A DNA stretch of 64,000 bases from Streptomyces cinnamoneus (GTDB lineage Bacteria; Actinomycetota; Actinomycetes; Streptomycetales; Streptomycetaceae), in assembly GCF_014650495.1 (NCBI RefSeq), contig NZ_BMVB01000005.1:62001-126000 (forward strand). The letters are read 5' to 3'. The translations under genes and the position numbers were made by a program. The notes beneath the pieces are model-generated. The model was not told where the DNA came from. It saw only the letters and a list, made by a program, of their open reading frames with translations, and ran no database searches. This document shows, piece by piece, positions 1-8,753 of the stretch. The stretch's first letter is position 1; each line of letters begins with the position of its first letter.

Positions 1-1
1 G

Positions 2-733
2 CGCTTCGCGCGGCCGGCCCCGCCCGGGCCGCCGGAGGAATGGCTGGCCGCCCTGCGTGCGGTGGAGCCTCTGGCCCTGCCGCGCGGCCGCCGCGAGCCC
101 GGTGACCGCGCCCACGTGGAGTGGGCCGTGGCGCCCGGCACGGACGCGGCCCTGCGCACGGCCGTGACGGCGGCCGGCTGCGCGCCGAGCGCCGGGTACC
201 TCCTGGCCTACGCGGAGGCACTGGGCACGGTGTTCCGGCAGAACGCGTTCCCCGTCGGCGTGGTGTCCTCGGGGCGCAACCTCGAACTGCCGGGCATCGA
301 AGGGGCGGTGGCCTGCCTGGCCCGGACGCTGCCCGTCCCCGTCGACCTCTCCGGCGGCCCGCGCGAGCGTCTGGCGCGGCTGCACGCGGGCCTGGCGGCC
401 GTGCTGGCGCAGGACGCCGCCGACCCCGACCGCGTGACCGCCGGACTGCCGGCGGCGGTGCGGGACCCCGCCGCGGGCTTCGTCTTCCAGAACTACCCGG
501 ACGCCCCGGCCGGAGACGCGCCGCTGCGGCGCGTGGCGGAGGGGACGTGGTGGCGGGAGACCGGTTCGGAGCCGCTCGCGCTCGTGTGCCACGAGGGCAC
601 CGCGCCGACGGGGTCCGGCTTCCACTGCCGCTTGGAGTACGACCCCGGTGAGGTCGACGGCGCCACCGCCGGCCTGCTCGCCCGGGAGGTCCGGCGCGCG
701 CTGGACCGGCTTGCCGCCCAGGACCTGTCGTGA
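2..733 (+). CDS. vioF: viomycin NRPS VioF, 3' end (C-terminal part of a condensation domain)
   Basis: The reading frame is open from the left edge, so only the last ~243 residues are present. They look like the second half of an NRPS condensation domain: the segment with 'YLLAYAEALGTVFRQ', then 'SSGRNLELPGIEGAVACLARTLPV' type text (broken here at 20 residues: GRNLELPGIEGAV followed by ACLARTLPV), the floor loop that precedes the C-domain C-terminus. No carrier or thioesterase domain follows. The stop overlaps the vioG start (GTGA), which indicates translational coupling. In the viomycin family VioF is A-PCP-C and loads the 2,3-diaminopropionate-derived ureido residue; that assignment comes from synteny, because the A domain is outside the window. 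The HHxxxDG motif is also upstream. Confidence 0.8.
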   Translation, partial: RFARPAPPGPPEEWLAALRAVEPLALPRGRREPGDRAHVEWAVAPGTDAALRTAVTAAGCAPSAGYLLAYAEALGTVFRQNAFPVGVVSSGRNLELPGIEGAVACLARTLPVPVDLSGGPRERLARLHAGLAAVLAQDAADPDRVTAGLPAAVRDPAAGFVFQNYPDAPAGDAPLRRVAEGTWWRETGSEPLALVCHEGTAPTGSGFHCRLEYDPGEVDGATAGLLAREVRRALDRLAAQDLS

Positions 734-3700
734 CCCCCGCAGGAAGGACCACCGCACCCGTGACCACCACCCCGCACGCCCCGGCCGCACCCGGCCTGCT
801 CCAGGACGCCCAGCTGAGCCCGGACGAGCGGGCCGCCTGGCGGGACTTCAACGACAGCACCTGCCCGCGGCCGGACGGTCCGGCCCTGGTGCACCGCCTG
901 GAGGAGGCCGCCGCCCGCCGGCCCGACGCCCCCGCCGTGCAGGCCGTCGACGGCACCTGGACCTACCGGCGGCTGCACGCCGAGGCCGACGTCCTCGCCG
1001 CGCTGCTGGCCCGGCACGGCGTCCGCGAGGGGGACACCGTCGCCGTCGCCGCGACCCGCCGCCTCGCGGACTACGCCGCCCTGCTCGCCGCCCTCAAGGC
1101 GGGCTGCGCCTACCTGCCGCTGGCGCCCGACGGGCCCGCCGTACGGCAGGAGTTCGTCCTGGCCGACTCGGGGGCCGTCGCCCTCGTCGCCGACGCCCGG
1201 GCGGCCGCGGAGCTGGGAGCCGTCGGCGGCGGGCTGCGGGTGCGGATCCGCACCGGCGGGCCGGAGGCCGCACCGCCCGGCTGGGTGGCCGCGGACCCCG
1301 CCGCCCCCGCGGAGGGAGCGCTTCCCGCCCCGCTCGCCCCGGCGCCGCGGCGGACGTCGTACGTCATCTACACCTCCGGCAGCACCGGTACGCCCAAGGG
1401 CGTGATGACCGACGAGGCGGCCCTGCTGAACTTCTGCGCCTGGTACGTCGAGCGGCACGAAGTCGTGCCGCACGACCGGCTGGCCCAGACCGCGCCGCTG
1501 ACCTTCGACCCGTCGGTCCAGCAGATCTTCCCGGCCTGGGCGACCGGCGCGTGTCTGGTGGTGGTCCCCGAGGACGTGCAGCGCGAGGGCGGCGAGTTCC
1601 TGGACTGGCTGGCCGCCGAGCGGATCACCCACCTCGACATCGTCACCCCGCACTGGCTGCAGCTGCTGGAGGTGGCCGCCCGCCGGGGCCGGGCGGCGCT
1701 GCCCGCGCTGCGGTGGATCGTCGTCGGCGGGGAGACGTACTTCTTCCACCAGACGCACCAGTGGCACCGCGTGGTGGACTCGCCCGCCCGCCTCAACACC
1801 ATCTACGGGCCCACCGAGGCGACCGTCAACGCGACGGAGTTCCTCGTCGACCCCGCCACGACCGAGGGCCAGGTCCCGATCGGGGTGCCGCTGCCCAACT
1901 ACCGGGCGTACGTGCTCGACGAGCACGGAGCCCTGTGCCCGCCCCACATCACCGGCGAACTGCACCTGGCCGGGGCGGGGCTGGCCCGGCGCTACTGCTC
2001 GGACGAGGCCACCCGGCGCGCCTTCCACGAGGCCGTCACCGGCCGGGGGGAGCCGGAACGGCTCTACCGGACCGGGGACCTGGCCAGGCTGGTCGAGCAC
2101 GACGGCGCGTGGGTGCTGGAGTTCCAGGGCCGCACCGACAGCCAGGTGAAGGTCTCCGGGTACCGGATCGAGCTGGAGGAGGTGCAGGCGGCGCTGGCCA
2201 CCGTGCCGGGCGTCACCGGCTGCGCGGTGGTGCTGCGCACCGAGCCGGCGACGCAGCTCGTGTGCGGCTACGTCGCCGAGGACCGGACCCCGGAGCGGGT
2301 GCGTGCCGAGCTGGCGGAACGGCTGCCCGCCTACATGGTCCCGCACGTGATCGCCCCGGTCCCGGCGGTACCGCTGACGGGCAACGGCAAGGTGGACCGC
2401 GACGCCCTGCTCGAACTGGTCGCCGGCTACGACGCGGGCGGCGGGGGCGACGCGCCGGACGGCCCCGTGGAGACGGCGATCGCCTCCGCGTGGGCGCAGG
2501 TCCTCGGGCTGCCCGTGGTCCACGCGGACGACGACTTCTTCGCCCGCGGCGGCTCCTCGCTGCTCGCCTTCCGGGTGGTGGCCCTGCTGCGGGAGCAGGG
2601 GGTGACCGTGCGCGCCGCCGACCTGCTGCAGGCGCGTACCGTGCGCGCGCTGGCCGCGCGGGCGACGACGGGTGCCGTGGGCGCCCCGGCCCCGGCCGCC
2701 GCCCCGGCCGCGGCCGTCACGGCCCCCGTCCTCCTGCCCGCGCCCCGCCACGAGCTGGCGGACGGGCGCGGTCCGCTCCTCGTGCTGCCGCCGGCCACCG
2801 AACTCGCCCTCCTGGGCGGGGACACCGAGGACACCGGCGACCACGCGGTGCTCGATCTGGGGCTGCCGCCGGACACCGCGCCGGAGGCGGTGCGCACGGC
2901 CCTCGCCGAGGTGATCGGGCGCCATCCCCTGCTGCGGGCCCGGCTGGACGTCACCGGGGCGCGGCCCGCCCTGCGCGAGGTCCGGGTGACCCGTTTCGAC
3001 CTGCCCGTCGTCGACGGCGAGTCGAGCGCGCTCGCCGACTCCGTGCGTCCCCTGCTGGCCGCCCGCACCGGGCTGCGGCACGGGCTGCCGGTCGCCGCGG
3101 CACTGCTGCGGCTGCCCACGGGCCCGCGGCTGCTGCTGGCCGTGCGCCACCTGCTCGTCGACGGGCCGGCGCTGCGCCGGATCACCGCCGAACTCGCCGC
3201 CGGGCTGGGGCTGGCCGATGCTCCCCCGCCCGCGCCCCCGCTCGCCGAGCAGCTCGCGGCGCTCGCCGCGCAGGCCCGCCGGATGGCCCCGGTGCCGCAT
3301 GTGAGCGCCTTCGGGGACGCCGAGCGCGAGGCGCAGCGGCGGCTCGGCCCCCTGGTGACCCACGACGGCACCGTCACCGAGCTGGAACTGGGCGAGCTGC
3401 CGGCGTCGGCGCTCCCCCCGGGCGCGGCCGGGGAGTGGGAGCCCCGGCTGGTGGCGGCGGCCGCCCTGGCCGTGCACCGCTGGCTGGGCCTGCGGACGGT
3501 GCCCGTGTGCCTGCCCCGGCAGGGCCGGCCGCAGCCCGCCCGAGAGCGGGGCACCGGCGGGCAAAGGACCGGGGATGCCGTGGCCAACCTCTCCGATGTG
3601 GCGCCGCTGCTGGTGGCCGCGGGCGACGGCGGGCCGGACGCGCTGCGTTCCGCCATCGGCGAATGGGCCCGCCGCGCCCAGCCGTTCACGCACTGGTCGG

Positions 3701-4032
3701 CAGCGGTGCTGGCGCACTGCCCCGAGCTGGCGGGCCGGTGGCCCGGCCGGCGCGCGCCACTGACCGGCTCCTTCGTGGTCGCGGTGGAGAGCGCGGAGCA
3801 CGAAGCGGGGCCCGGGGGCATCACCGGGCACGACAGCCCCACCGCCCCGGACCCGGCGATGTCCGGAGCGGTGCAGTTCACGGTGGTGGCGGGCCCGGAC
3901 GGGCTGCGTCTGCGGCTCGTGGCCTGGGACCTGCCGGAGAGCGTCCTGAAGGAGCCCGCGGCGCTGTGGCGGGCCGCGCTCACCGAACTGGCCGGCACCA
4001 CGCCCGCCTCGAAGGCGGGTGAGCAGGCATGA
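730..4032 (+). CDS. vioG: viomycin NRPS VioG: adenylation-PCP-condensation-like
   Basis: 1100-residue NRPS module, GTG start overlapping the upstream stop. The adenylation domain (about residues 30-560) has YTSGSTGTPKG near 215, IYGPTEATVN near 358, YRTGDLARL near 446 and the catalytic lysine in LTGNGKVDRD near 552. A PCP follows with the phosphopantetheine serine in FFARGGSSLLAF near 610. The last ~400 residues resemble a condensation domain but are degenerate: the HHxxxDG core reads RHLLVDG, keeping the second histidine and the Asp but replacing the first His by Arg, and the domain is shorter than the usual ~450 residues. In the viomycin pathway this module is assigned to capreomycidine, and the terminal C-like domain has been considered for release or cyclisation. 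Coupled to vioF and vioH by 4-bp overlaps. Confidence 0.9.
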   Translation: MTPAGRTTAPVTTTPHAPAAPGLLQDAQLSPDERAAWRDFNDSTCPRPDGPALVHRLEEAAARRPDAPAVQAVDGTWTYRRLHAEADVLAALLARHGVREGDTVAVAATRRLADYAALLAALKAGCAYLPLAPDGPAVRQEFVLADSGAVALVADARAAAELGAVGGGLRVRIRTGGPEAAPPGWVAADPAAPAEGALPAPLAPAPRRTSYVIYTSGSTGTPKGVMTDEAALLNFCAWYVERHEVVPHDRLAQTAPLTFDPSVQQIFPAWATGACLVVVPEDVQREGGEFLDWLAAERITHLDIVTPHWLQLLEVAARRGRAALPALRWIVVGGETYFFHQTHQWHRVVDSPARLNTIYGPTEATVNATEFLVDPATTEGQVPIGVPLPNYRAYVLDEHGALCPPHITGELHLAGAGLARRYCSDEATRRAFHEAVTGRGEPERLYRTGDLARLVEHDGAWVLEFQGRTDSQVKVSGYRIELEEVQAALATVPGVTGCAVVLRTEPATQLVCGYVAEDRTPERVRAELAERLPAYMVPHVIAPVPAVPLTGNGKVDRDALLELVAGYDAGGGGDAPDGPVETAIASAWAQVLGLPVVHADDDFFARGGSSLLAFRVVALLREQGVTVRAADLLQARTVRALAARATTGAVGAPAPAAAPAAAVTAPVLLPAPRHELADGRGPLLVLPPATELALLGGDTEDTGDHAVLDLGLPPDTAPEAVRTALAEVIGRHPLLRARLDVTGARPALREVRVTRFDLPVVDGESSALADSVRPLLAARTGLRHGLPVAAALLRLPTGPRLLLAVRHLLVDGPALRRITAELAAGLGLADAPPPAPPLAEQLAALAAQARRMAPVPHVSAFGDAEREAQRRLGPLVTHDGTVTELELGELPASALPPGAAGEWEPRLVAAAALAVHRWLGLRTVPVCLPRQGRPQPARERGTGGQRTGDAVANLSDVAPLLVAAGDGGPDALRSAIGEWARRAQPFTHWSAAVLAHCPELAGRWPGRRAPLTGSFVVAVESAEHEAGPGGITGHDSPTAPDPAMSGAVQFTVVAGPDGLRLRLVAWDLPESVLKEPAALWRAALTELAGTTPASKAGEQA

Positions 4033-4832
4033 GCGTTCCCCCGGGCACGGACCCGCGGTGGCTGCGGCCCTGTGCGGGCACCTGGCGCGAGGGCGCGGGG
4101 CCGGTGCTGCTGTGCCTGCCCCACGCGGGCGCCGGCGCCCTGTCGTTCGCCGGCTGGGAGCACCACCGCCTGGCGGGCTTCGAGCCGGTGGCCGTACGGC
4201 TGCCGGGCCGCGAGGAGCGGTTCGAGGAGGAGCCGGTCACCGACTGGGCCGCGCTGGTGTCGCTGATCGCCGACTCACTGGGCGGCCTGGCGCACCGGCC
4301 GCTGGCGGTGTTCGGCCACAGCATGGGCGCGCTGACCGGGTTCGAGCTCCTGCGGGAGCTGCGCCGGCGCGGGCTGCCGGACCCGGTGCTGTTCGCGGTG
4401 TCCGCGCACGTCGCGCCGCAGCGGATGCCGCGTGTGGCCAGGGCGCCGCGCACGACGGACGAGCTGCTGGAGTACATGCGCCGCCTCGACCGGGACGGGC
4501 TGGGCGAGCTGCTCGACGACCCGGAGTGGCGGGAGATGGTGCTGCGCCCGCTCCGCGGTGACCTGCTGCTGCACGACACCTATGCGTACCGCGAGCTGCC
4601 CCCGCTCGGCACGCCGTTCGTGGTGCTCGGCGGGGTGCAGGACCCGGCGATGCCGGAGGGCGCCTGGACGGGCTGGGCGGAGCTGACCTCCGCAGGCTGC
4701 GCCCGGCGCGGATATCCGGGCGGTCACTTCTACCTCCGGGAGCAGCGTGGGCAGCTCCTGGGCGATCTCTCCGGCGACCTGGAACGGGCGCTGGGCACGA
4801 GCCGTGCGACGGCGGAAGGAGGTGGCCGATGA
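4029..4832 (+). CDS. vioH: type II thioesterase VioH
   Basis: 267-residue alpha/beta hydrolase of the NRPS/PKS type II thioesterase (GrsT/RedJ-like) family. It shows the N-terminal LCLPHAGAGALSF signature (residues ~30-43), the nucleophile elbow GHSMG near 97, a candidate catalytic Asp in GGVQDP near 199 and His in GGHFYL near 234. Such enzymes remove wrong or stalled acyl groups from carrier domains in the cytoplasm. ATGA overlaps at both ends place it inside the vio operon between the vioG and vioI NRPS genes, so the likely clients are the Vio PCP domains. No signal peptide. Confidence 0.9.
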   Translation: MSVPPGTDPRWLRPCAGTWREGAGPVLLCLPHAGAGALSFAGWEHHRLAGFEPVAVRLPGREERFEEEPVTDWAALVSLIADSLGGLAHRPLAVFGHSMGALTGFELLRELRRRGLPDPVLFAVSAHVAPQRMPRVARAPRTTDELLEYMRRLDRDGLGELLDDPEWREMVLRPLRGDLLLHDTYAYRELPPLGTPFVVLGGVQDPAMPEGAWTGWAELTSAGCARRGYPGGHFYLREQRGQLLGDLSGDLERALGTSRATAEGGGR

Positions 4833-6454
4833 CCTCGGCACCGGTGACCGGCGATCTGCTGGGGACCGCGACGGCGGTGCTGCGGGAGGTCCTGGACGTC
4901 CCCGAGGTGCCCGCACGGGCGAACTTCTTCGCGCTCGGCGGGAATTCCCTGCTGGCCGTGCGGGTGGCGGGGAGGCTGAGCCGGGCGCTGGGCCGGCGCG
5001 TGCCGGCGACCGCGGTGCTCGACCACCCCACGGCACAGGAACTCGCCGGTCATCTCGCGGACACGGGCGACACGGCGGAGGCCGGGCCCGCGGCGACGGA
5101 CCGGCGGGAGGCGCCCGGCACGGCGGGCGAGGGGCAGCGGAGCTTCCCGCTCTCCGCCGCGCAGCGCCGCGTCCGGCTGCTGCACGACGTGGACCCCGGG
5201 CGCCTCGACCACCTGGTCACCGCCTCGTTCGAGGTGGAGGGCCGGTTCGAGCCCGCCCTGGCCCGCACCGCCTGGACCCGGGTGGTCGCGCGGCACGAGG
5301 CGCTGCGCGTCAGGTTCGAGCAGCCGGAGGGGCGGCACGGTCAGGACGCCGAACCGGTCCAGGTCGTCGAGAGCGAGCCGCTGACCGAGTTCAGCTTTCT
5401 GGACGCGACGACGCTGCCGGAGGAGGCGGGCCGGCGGGTGCTCCACGAGCGGGTCCGGCTGCTGCGCGGCACCCCCCTGCCGCTGGAGTCCGGGCCGCTG
5501 TCGCGGGTCGTGCTGGTGCGCACCGCCGCGTCCCGGTACCGGCTCGAACTGGTGGTGCACCACATCGTCTGCGACGGGTGGAGCCTGGGCATCCTGCTGG
5601 ACGACTTCCTCGACGCCTACCGCCGTGCCGCCGCGGGTGAGAGCGGTCCGGAACCCTCGCAGCACCGTTTCTCCGACCACGTGCGCTGGGAGCGCGAGGT
5701 GGAGTCGGCGCGCTGGCCGGCCCTGGCCGAGCGGGTCGCCCGCCGCTTCGCGGGCCGGCCCGAGACGCTGCCGCTGCCCACGGATCCCGTACCGGTCGAC
5801 GCGCACGCCGACGGCGACGACGTGGCGCTGGAGCTGCCGGACGGGCTGGCCACGGCCCTGGCCCGGGCCGGCGCCGAGGGCGGCCACACCCGTCTCACGC
5901 TGGGGCTGGCGGCACTGGGCGTCCTGCTGCACCGGATCAGCGGTGCGGACGACGTGCTGGTCGCCGTGCCGATGGCCGGTCGGGTACGGCCCGAGGACGA
6001 GCGGACGGTGGGCCTGTTCGTCAACACGGCGGTGGCCCGCGTCCGGCTGGGCGGCGTGCGGGACGTGCGGGAGCTGCTGGCCCGGGTGCGCGAGGAGGCC
6101 GCGGAGGTGCTGGACTGCCAGACCTATCCGTTCGACCGCCTGGTGAGCCTGCTCGGGGCGGCCCGCGACGGCACCCGGATGCCGCTGGTGCGGGTCTCGC
6201 TCGCGGTGCAGGACTTCGCCGGGTCCGCCGGCCCCGATCCCTCGCTGGGCTTCCGGTGGGTGGAGGAGGACCCGGCCGAGCGGCAGAGCAAGCTGGACCT
6301 CGCGTTCAGCCTCTCCGGCGGCGGGGCACGGCAGGCGCTGACCGTCACGTACCGGCCGTCCCTGTTCCGCCGCCCGACCGTGCAGGCATGGGCCGAGCAG
6401 TATCTGCTCGCCCTCGACAAGGTCACCCGCGCGGTGACCGGAGGCGCCGCATGA
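4829..6454 (+). CDS. vioI: viomycin NRPS VioI: PCP-condensation
   Basis: 541-residue protein with no adenylation domain. The N-terminal carrier domain (about 8-75) has the loaded serine in FFALGGNSLLAV near 38. A complete-looking condensation domain follows, with HHIVCDGWSLGIL near 250 (both His and Asp present) and the late VGLFVNTAVARV segment near 395. A carrier-condensation didomain without its own A domain must be loaded in trans; in the viomycin model VioI is loaded by an A domain of VioA, which is not in this window. Coupled by ATGA to vioH and vioJ. Confidence 0.9.
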   Translation: MTSAPVTGDLLGTATAVLREVLDVPEVPARANFFALGGNSLLAVRVAGRLSRALGRRVPATAVLDHPTAQELAGHLADTGDTAEAGPAATDRREAPGTAGEGQRSFPLSAAQRRVRLLHDVDPGRLDHLVTASFEVEGRFEPALARTAWTRVVARHEALRVRFEQPEGRHGQDAEPVQVVESEPLTEFSFLDATTLPEEAGRRVLHERVRLLRGTPLPLESGPLSRVVLVRTAASRYRLELVVHHIVCDGWSLGILLDDFLDAYRRAAAGESGPEPSQHRFSDHVRWEREVESARWPALAERVARRFAGRPETLPLPTDPVPVDAHADGDDVALELPDGLATALARAGAEGGHTRLTLGLAALGVLLHRISGADDVLVAVPMAGRVRPEDERTVGLFVNTAVARVRLGGVRDVRELLARVREEAAEVLDCQTYPFDRLVSLLGAARDGTRMPLVRVSLAVQDFAGSAGPDPSLGFRWVEEDPAERQSKLDLAFSLSGGGARQALTVTYRPSLFRRPTVQAWAEQYLLALDKVTRAVTGGAA

Positions 6455-7605
6455 GGCTGACCCGGCATCACGAACTGTTCCGCACGTCCGTACGGTCCGT
6501 CCTGGAGCGGGAGTGCGCCGCGGTCGAGGACTGGGAGCGCGAGGGCGCCATGCCCGTGCACGACCTGTACCGGACGCTCGGCGAGGAGGGCCTGCTGGGC
6601 CTGACGCTGCCCGTGGAGCACGGCGGACTCGGCCTGGACCTGGGTTACTCGTACGTCTGGGCCCGGGAGCTGGGCAGGGTCGCGTCCGGATCGCCCGCCA
6701 TGAGCCTGTCCGTGCAGACCGACATCGTGCTGCCGCTGCTCGTCGCGGCCGGATCCGGGCGCGTCGTCGAGGACTTCGTGCGTCCCGCCGTGCGCGGTGA
6801 GCTGGTGGCGGCCCTGGCGGCGACGGAGCCGGGCGGTGGATCGGACCTGGCGGCCGTGCGCACCACGGCCGTGCCGGACGGCGACGACCTCGTGCTCGAC
6901 GGCCGCAAGGCGTTCATCACCCACGGTTCCGTCGCCGACTTCGCCGTGGTGCTCTGCCACCTGACCACGCCGGACACGGCTGCCTCCGGCCTCGACTCGC
7001 TGGCGCTCGTCGTGGTGCCGACGGACCTGCCCGGGGTGCGCCGGGAGCGGTACTCCGCCAAGCTCGGCAACCGCGCCTGCGACCACGGCGGTCTGGACCT
7101 GGCCGGGGTCCGGGTGCCGCGGGAGTACGCGCTGGGCGAGCCCGGCTCCGGCTACGAGTGGCTGACACGGGTGTTCACGCGGGAGCGCGCCTTCCTGGCC
7201 GCGGTCGCCACCTCCCGGGCCGAGCGGGCCCTGGCCGGGGCGCTGGCCCGCGCCCGGGGGCGCGGCGTGCTCGGCCGGCCGCTCGCCGAGCACCAGGCGA
7301 TCGCCTTCGCACTGGCCGAGCTCGACGCCGAACTGGCCCTGGTGGAGGAGTACACCGGTGCCGTCTTCCAACTGCTCGACGAGGACCGGCCCGCGCTGCG
7401 GCAGGCGAGCATCGCCAAGCTGCGGGCCACCCGCCTGGAGCGCGACGCCGCGGAGGCCCAGCTGCGCGTGTACGGCGGCGAGGGCTATCTGGACGGCGGT
7501 CCCGTCGAGCGCGCGTGGCGGGACGCCCGGGCCGGCGCACTGGCCGGCGGTGCGGACGAAGCGCTGCTGCACCTGATCGCCGGCCATTTGTCCACCGACC
7601 ACTGA
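6451..7605 (+). CDS. vioJ: acyl-CoA-dehydrogenase-like alpha,beta-desaturase VioJ
   Basis: 384-residue flavoprotein of the acyl-CoA dehydrogenase family. Visible hallmarks are the FAD-binding segment 'ALAATEPGGGSDLAAVRTTA' (residues ~120-140), the WxT-like lid region, and the C-terminal YGGEGYLDGGPVER motif near 347 that contains the usual acid/FAD contact. In viomycin and capreomycin biosynthesis the orthologue installs the alpha,beta double bond of the ureidodehydroalanine residue on the assembled peptide, not on a CoA ester. Starts at the ATG that overlaps the vioI stop; longer upstream extensions in this frame lie inside vioI. A 38-bp gap separates it from vioK. Confidence 0.9.
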   Translation: MRLTRHHELFRTSVRSVLERECAAVEDWEREGAMPVHDLYRTLGEEGLLGLTLPVEHGGLGLDLGYSYVWARELGRVASGSPAMSLSVQTDIVLPLLVAAGSGRVVEDFVRPAVRGELVAALAATEPGGGSDLAAVRTTAVPDGDDLVLDGRKAFITHGSVADFAVVLCHLTTPDTAASGLDSLALVVVPTDLPGVRRERYSAKLGNRACDHGGLDLAGVRVPREYALGEPGSGYEWLTRVFTRERAFLAAVATSRAERALAGALARARGRGVLGRPLAEHQAIAFALAELDAELALVEEYTGAVFQLLDEDRPALRQASIAKLRATRLERDAAEAQLRVYGGEGYLDGGPVERAWRDARAGALAGGADEALLHLIAGHLSTDH

Positions 7606-7643
7606 CCCGAGAAGGACAAGTGACCAGAGAAGGGCACCACGGA

Positions 7644-8753
7644 ATGACCTCTCACGTACCGGCCCGGCCCACGCCCGGGACGGCCACCGCCCGCACTCTC
7701 ACCACGCCGCCGGAAGGGCTGCTGTTCCTGGACCGGGCGGCCGTGCGGGCCTGCGCCGCGAGCATCGACCCGGTGGAGGCCGTCGAGTCGGTTCTGCGGG
7801 CCCACGCCGCCGGACGCACCGAACTGCCCGCAGAGGGCTACCTGCCCTGGACCAACTCCCAGGGCGCCTACTGCCGGTCGATCGCCATGCTCGGCGCCGT
7901 GGGCGGCCCCGACGGCACGGCGTACGGCATGAAGCTGATCAACGCCGCGACCTCCAACCCCGCCCAGGGCAGGGACCGGGCGGGCGGCTGCGGTTTCCTC
8001 TTCGACCCTGAGACGGCCCGGCCCGTCGTCCTGGCCGAGGCCGCCTACCTGTCGGCCCTGCGCACGGCCGCCTACACCATGTCGAGCCTGCGCCACCTCG
8101 GCCCGGGCTCCTTCGAGGAGGTGACCCTGATCGGCTGCGGGGCGCAGGCCCGCACCCACGCCGAGCTGCTGGCGCGCTACTTCCCCGCCGTCCGCGCCCT
8201 GCACGTCCACGACCTGCTCCCGGAGCGCACCGCGGCCTTCGCCGACTGGGTCCGCGAGCGCGGCCTGCCGTTCACCGTCAGCGCGCACGAGCGCGCCGAG
8301 CGGGCCGCGGCGGCGAGCCCGGTGGTGATCACGGTGACCGTCTCCGACACGGGCTACCTGGGCGCGGCCTCCCTGCGGCCCGGCAGCTTCGTCGCCCACG
8401 TGTCCCTGGACGACCTGCTGCCGGAGGTCTTCGACCGGGCGGAGGCGGTGTACGTCGACGACGTCACCCTGGTGCGGGAGAACCCGCGCCGCGTCCTGGG
8501 CCGGCTGATGGCCGAGGGCCGGGTCCTGCCGCCCGGCGCCGACGGACGGACGGGCGGTGCCACGGTGGTGCGCGGCACCCTCGGCGACGTCCTCACCGGA
8601 GCCGTGCCCGCCCGGCGCCCCGAGCGGGGGGTGGTCGTCAGCAACCCGTTCGGCATGGCGGTCCTGGACGTCGGGCTGCTGGCACGGGTGTTCGCGCGGG
8701 CCACCGCCGACGGACTCGGCACCCGCATCGACCTGATCGGGGAGGACCGATGA
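7644..8753 (+). CDS. vioK: ornithine cyclodeaminase-like dehydrogenase VioK (diaminopropionate pathway)
   Basis: 369-residue member of the ornithine cyclodeaminase/mu-crystallin family, with the Rossmann motif 'VTLIGCGAQARTHAELL' near residue 165 and the C-terminal SNPFGMAVLDV segment near 335. Homologues such as staphylococcal SbnB use NAD to release L-2,3-diaminopropionate from a glutamate adduct made by a cysteine-synthase-like partner; the expected partner, VioB, would lie upstream of the window. The ATG at 7644 is preferred over in-frame GTG 7620 because AGAAGGG lies 9 nt upstream of it, whereas the GTG has its purine stretch only 3 nt away. The stop overlaps the vioL start. Confidence 0.88.
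   Translation: MTSHVPARPTPGTATARTLTTPPEGLLFLDRAAVRACAASIDPVEAVESVLRAHAAGRTELPAEGYLPWTNSQGAYCRSIAMLGAVGGPDGTAYGMKLINAATSNPAQGRDRAGGCGFLFDPETARPVVLAEAAYLSALRTAAYTMSSLRHLGPGSFEEVTLIGCGAQARTHAELLARYFPAVRALHVHDLLPERTAAFADWVRERGLPFTVSAHERAERAAAASPVVITVTVSDTGYLGAASLRPGSFVAHVSLDDLLPEVFDRAEAVYVDDVTLVRENPRRVLGRLMAEGRVLPPGADGRTGGATVVRGTLGDVLTGAVPARRPERGVVVSNPFGMAVLDVGLLARVFARATADGLGTRIDLIGEDR

Noticed and set aside
493..3831. A 1112-residue open frame on the minus strand opposite vioG, and a similar one at 648-4022 on the plus strand
   Set aside because: Their products are Arg/Gly/Ala/Pro-rich with no domain, as expected for shadow frames in high-GC DNA. The overlapping frame 730-4032 has full NRPS motifs.
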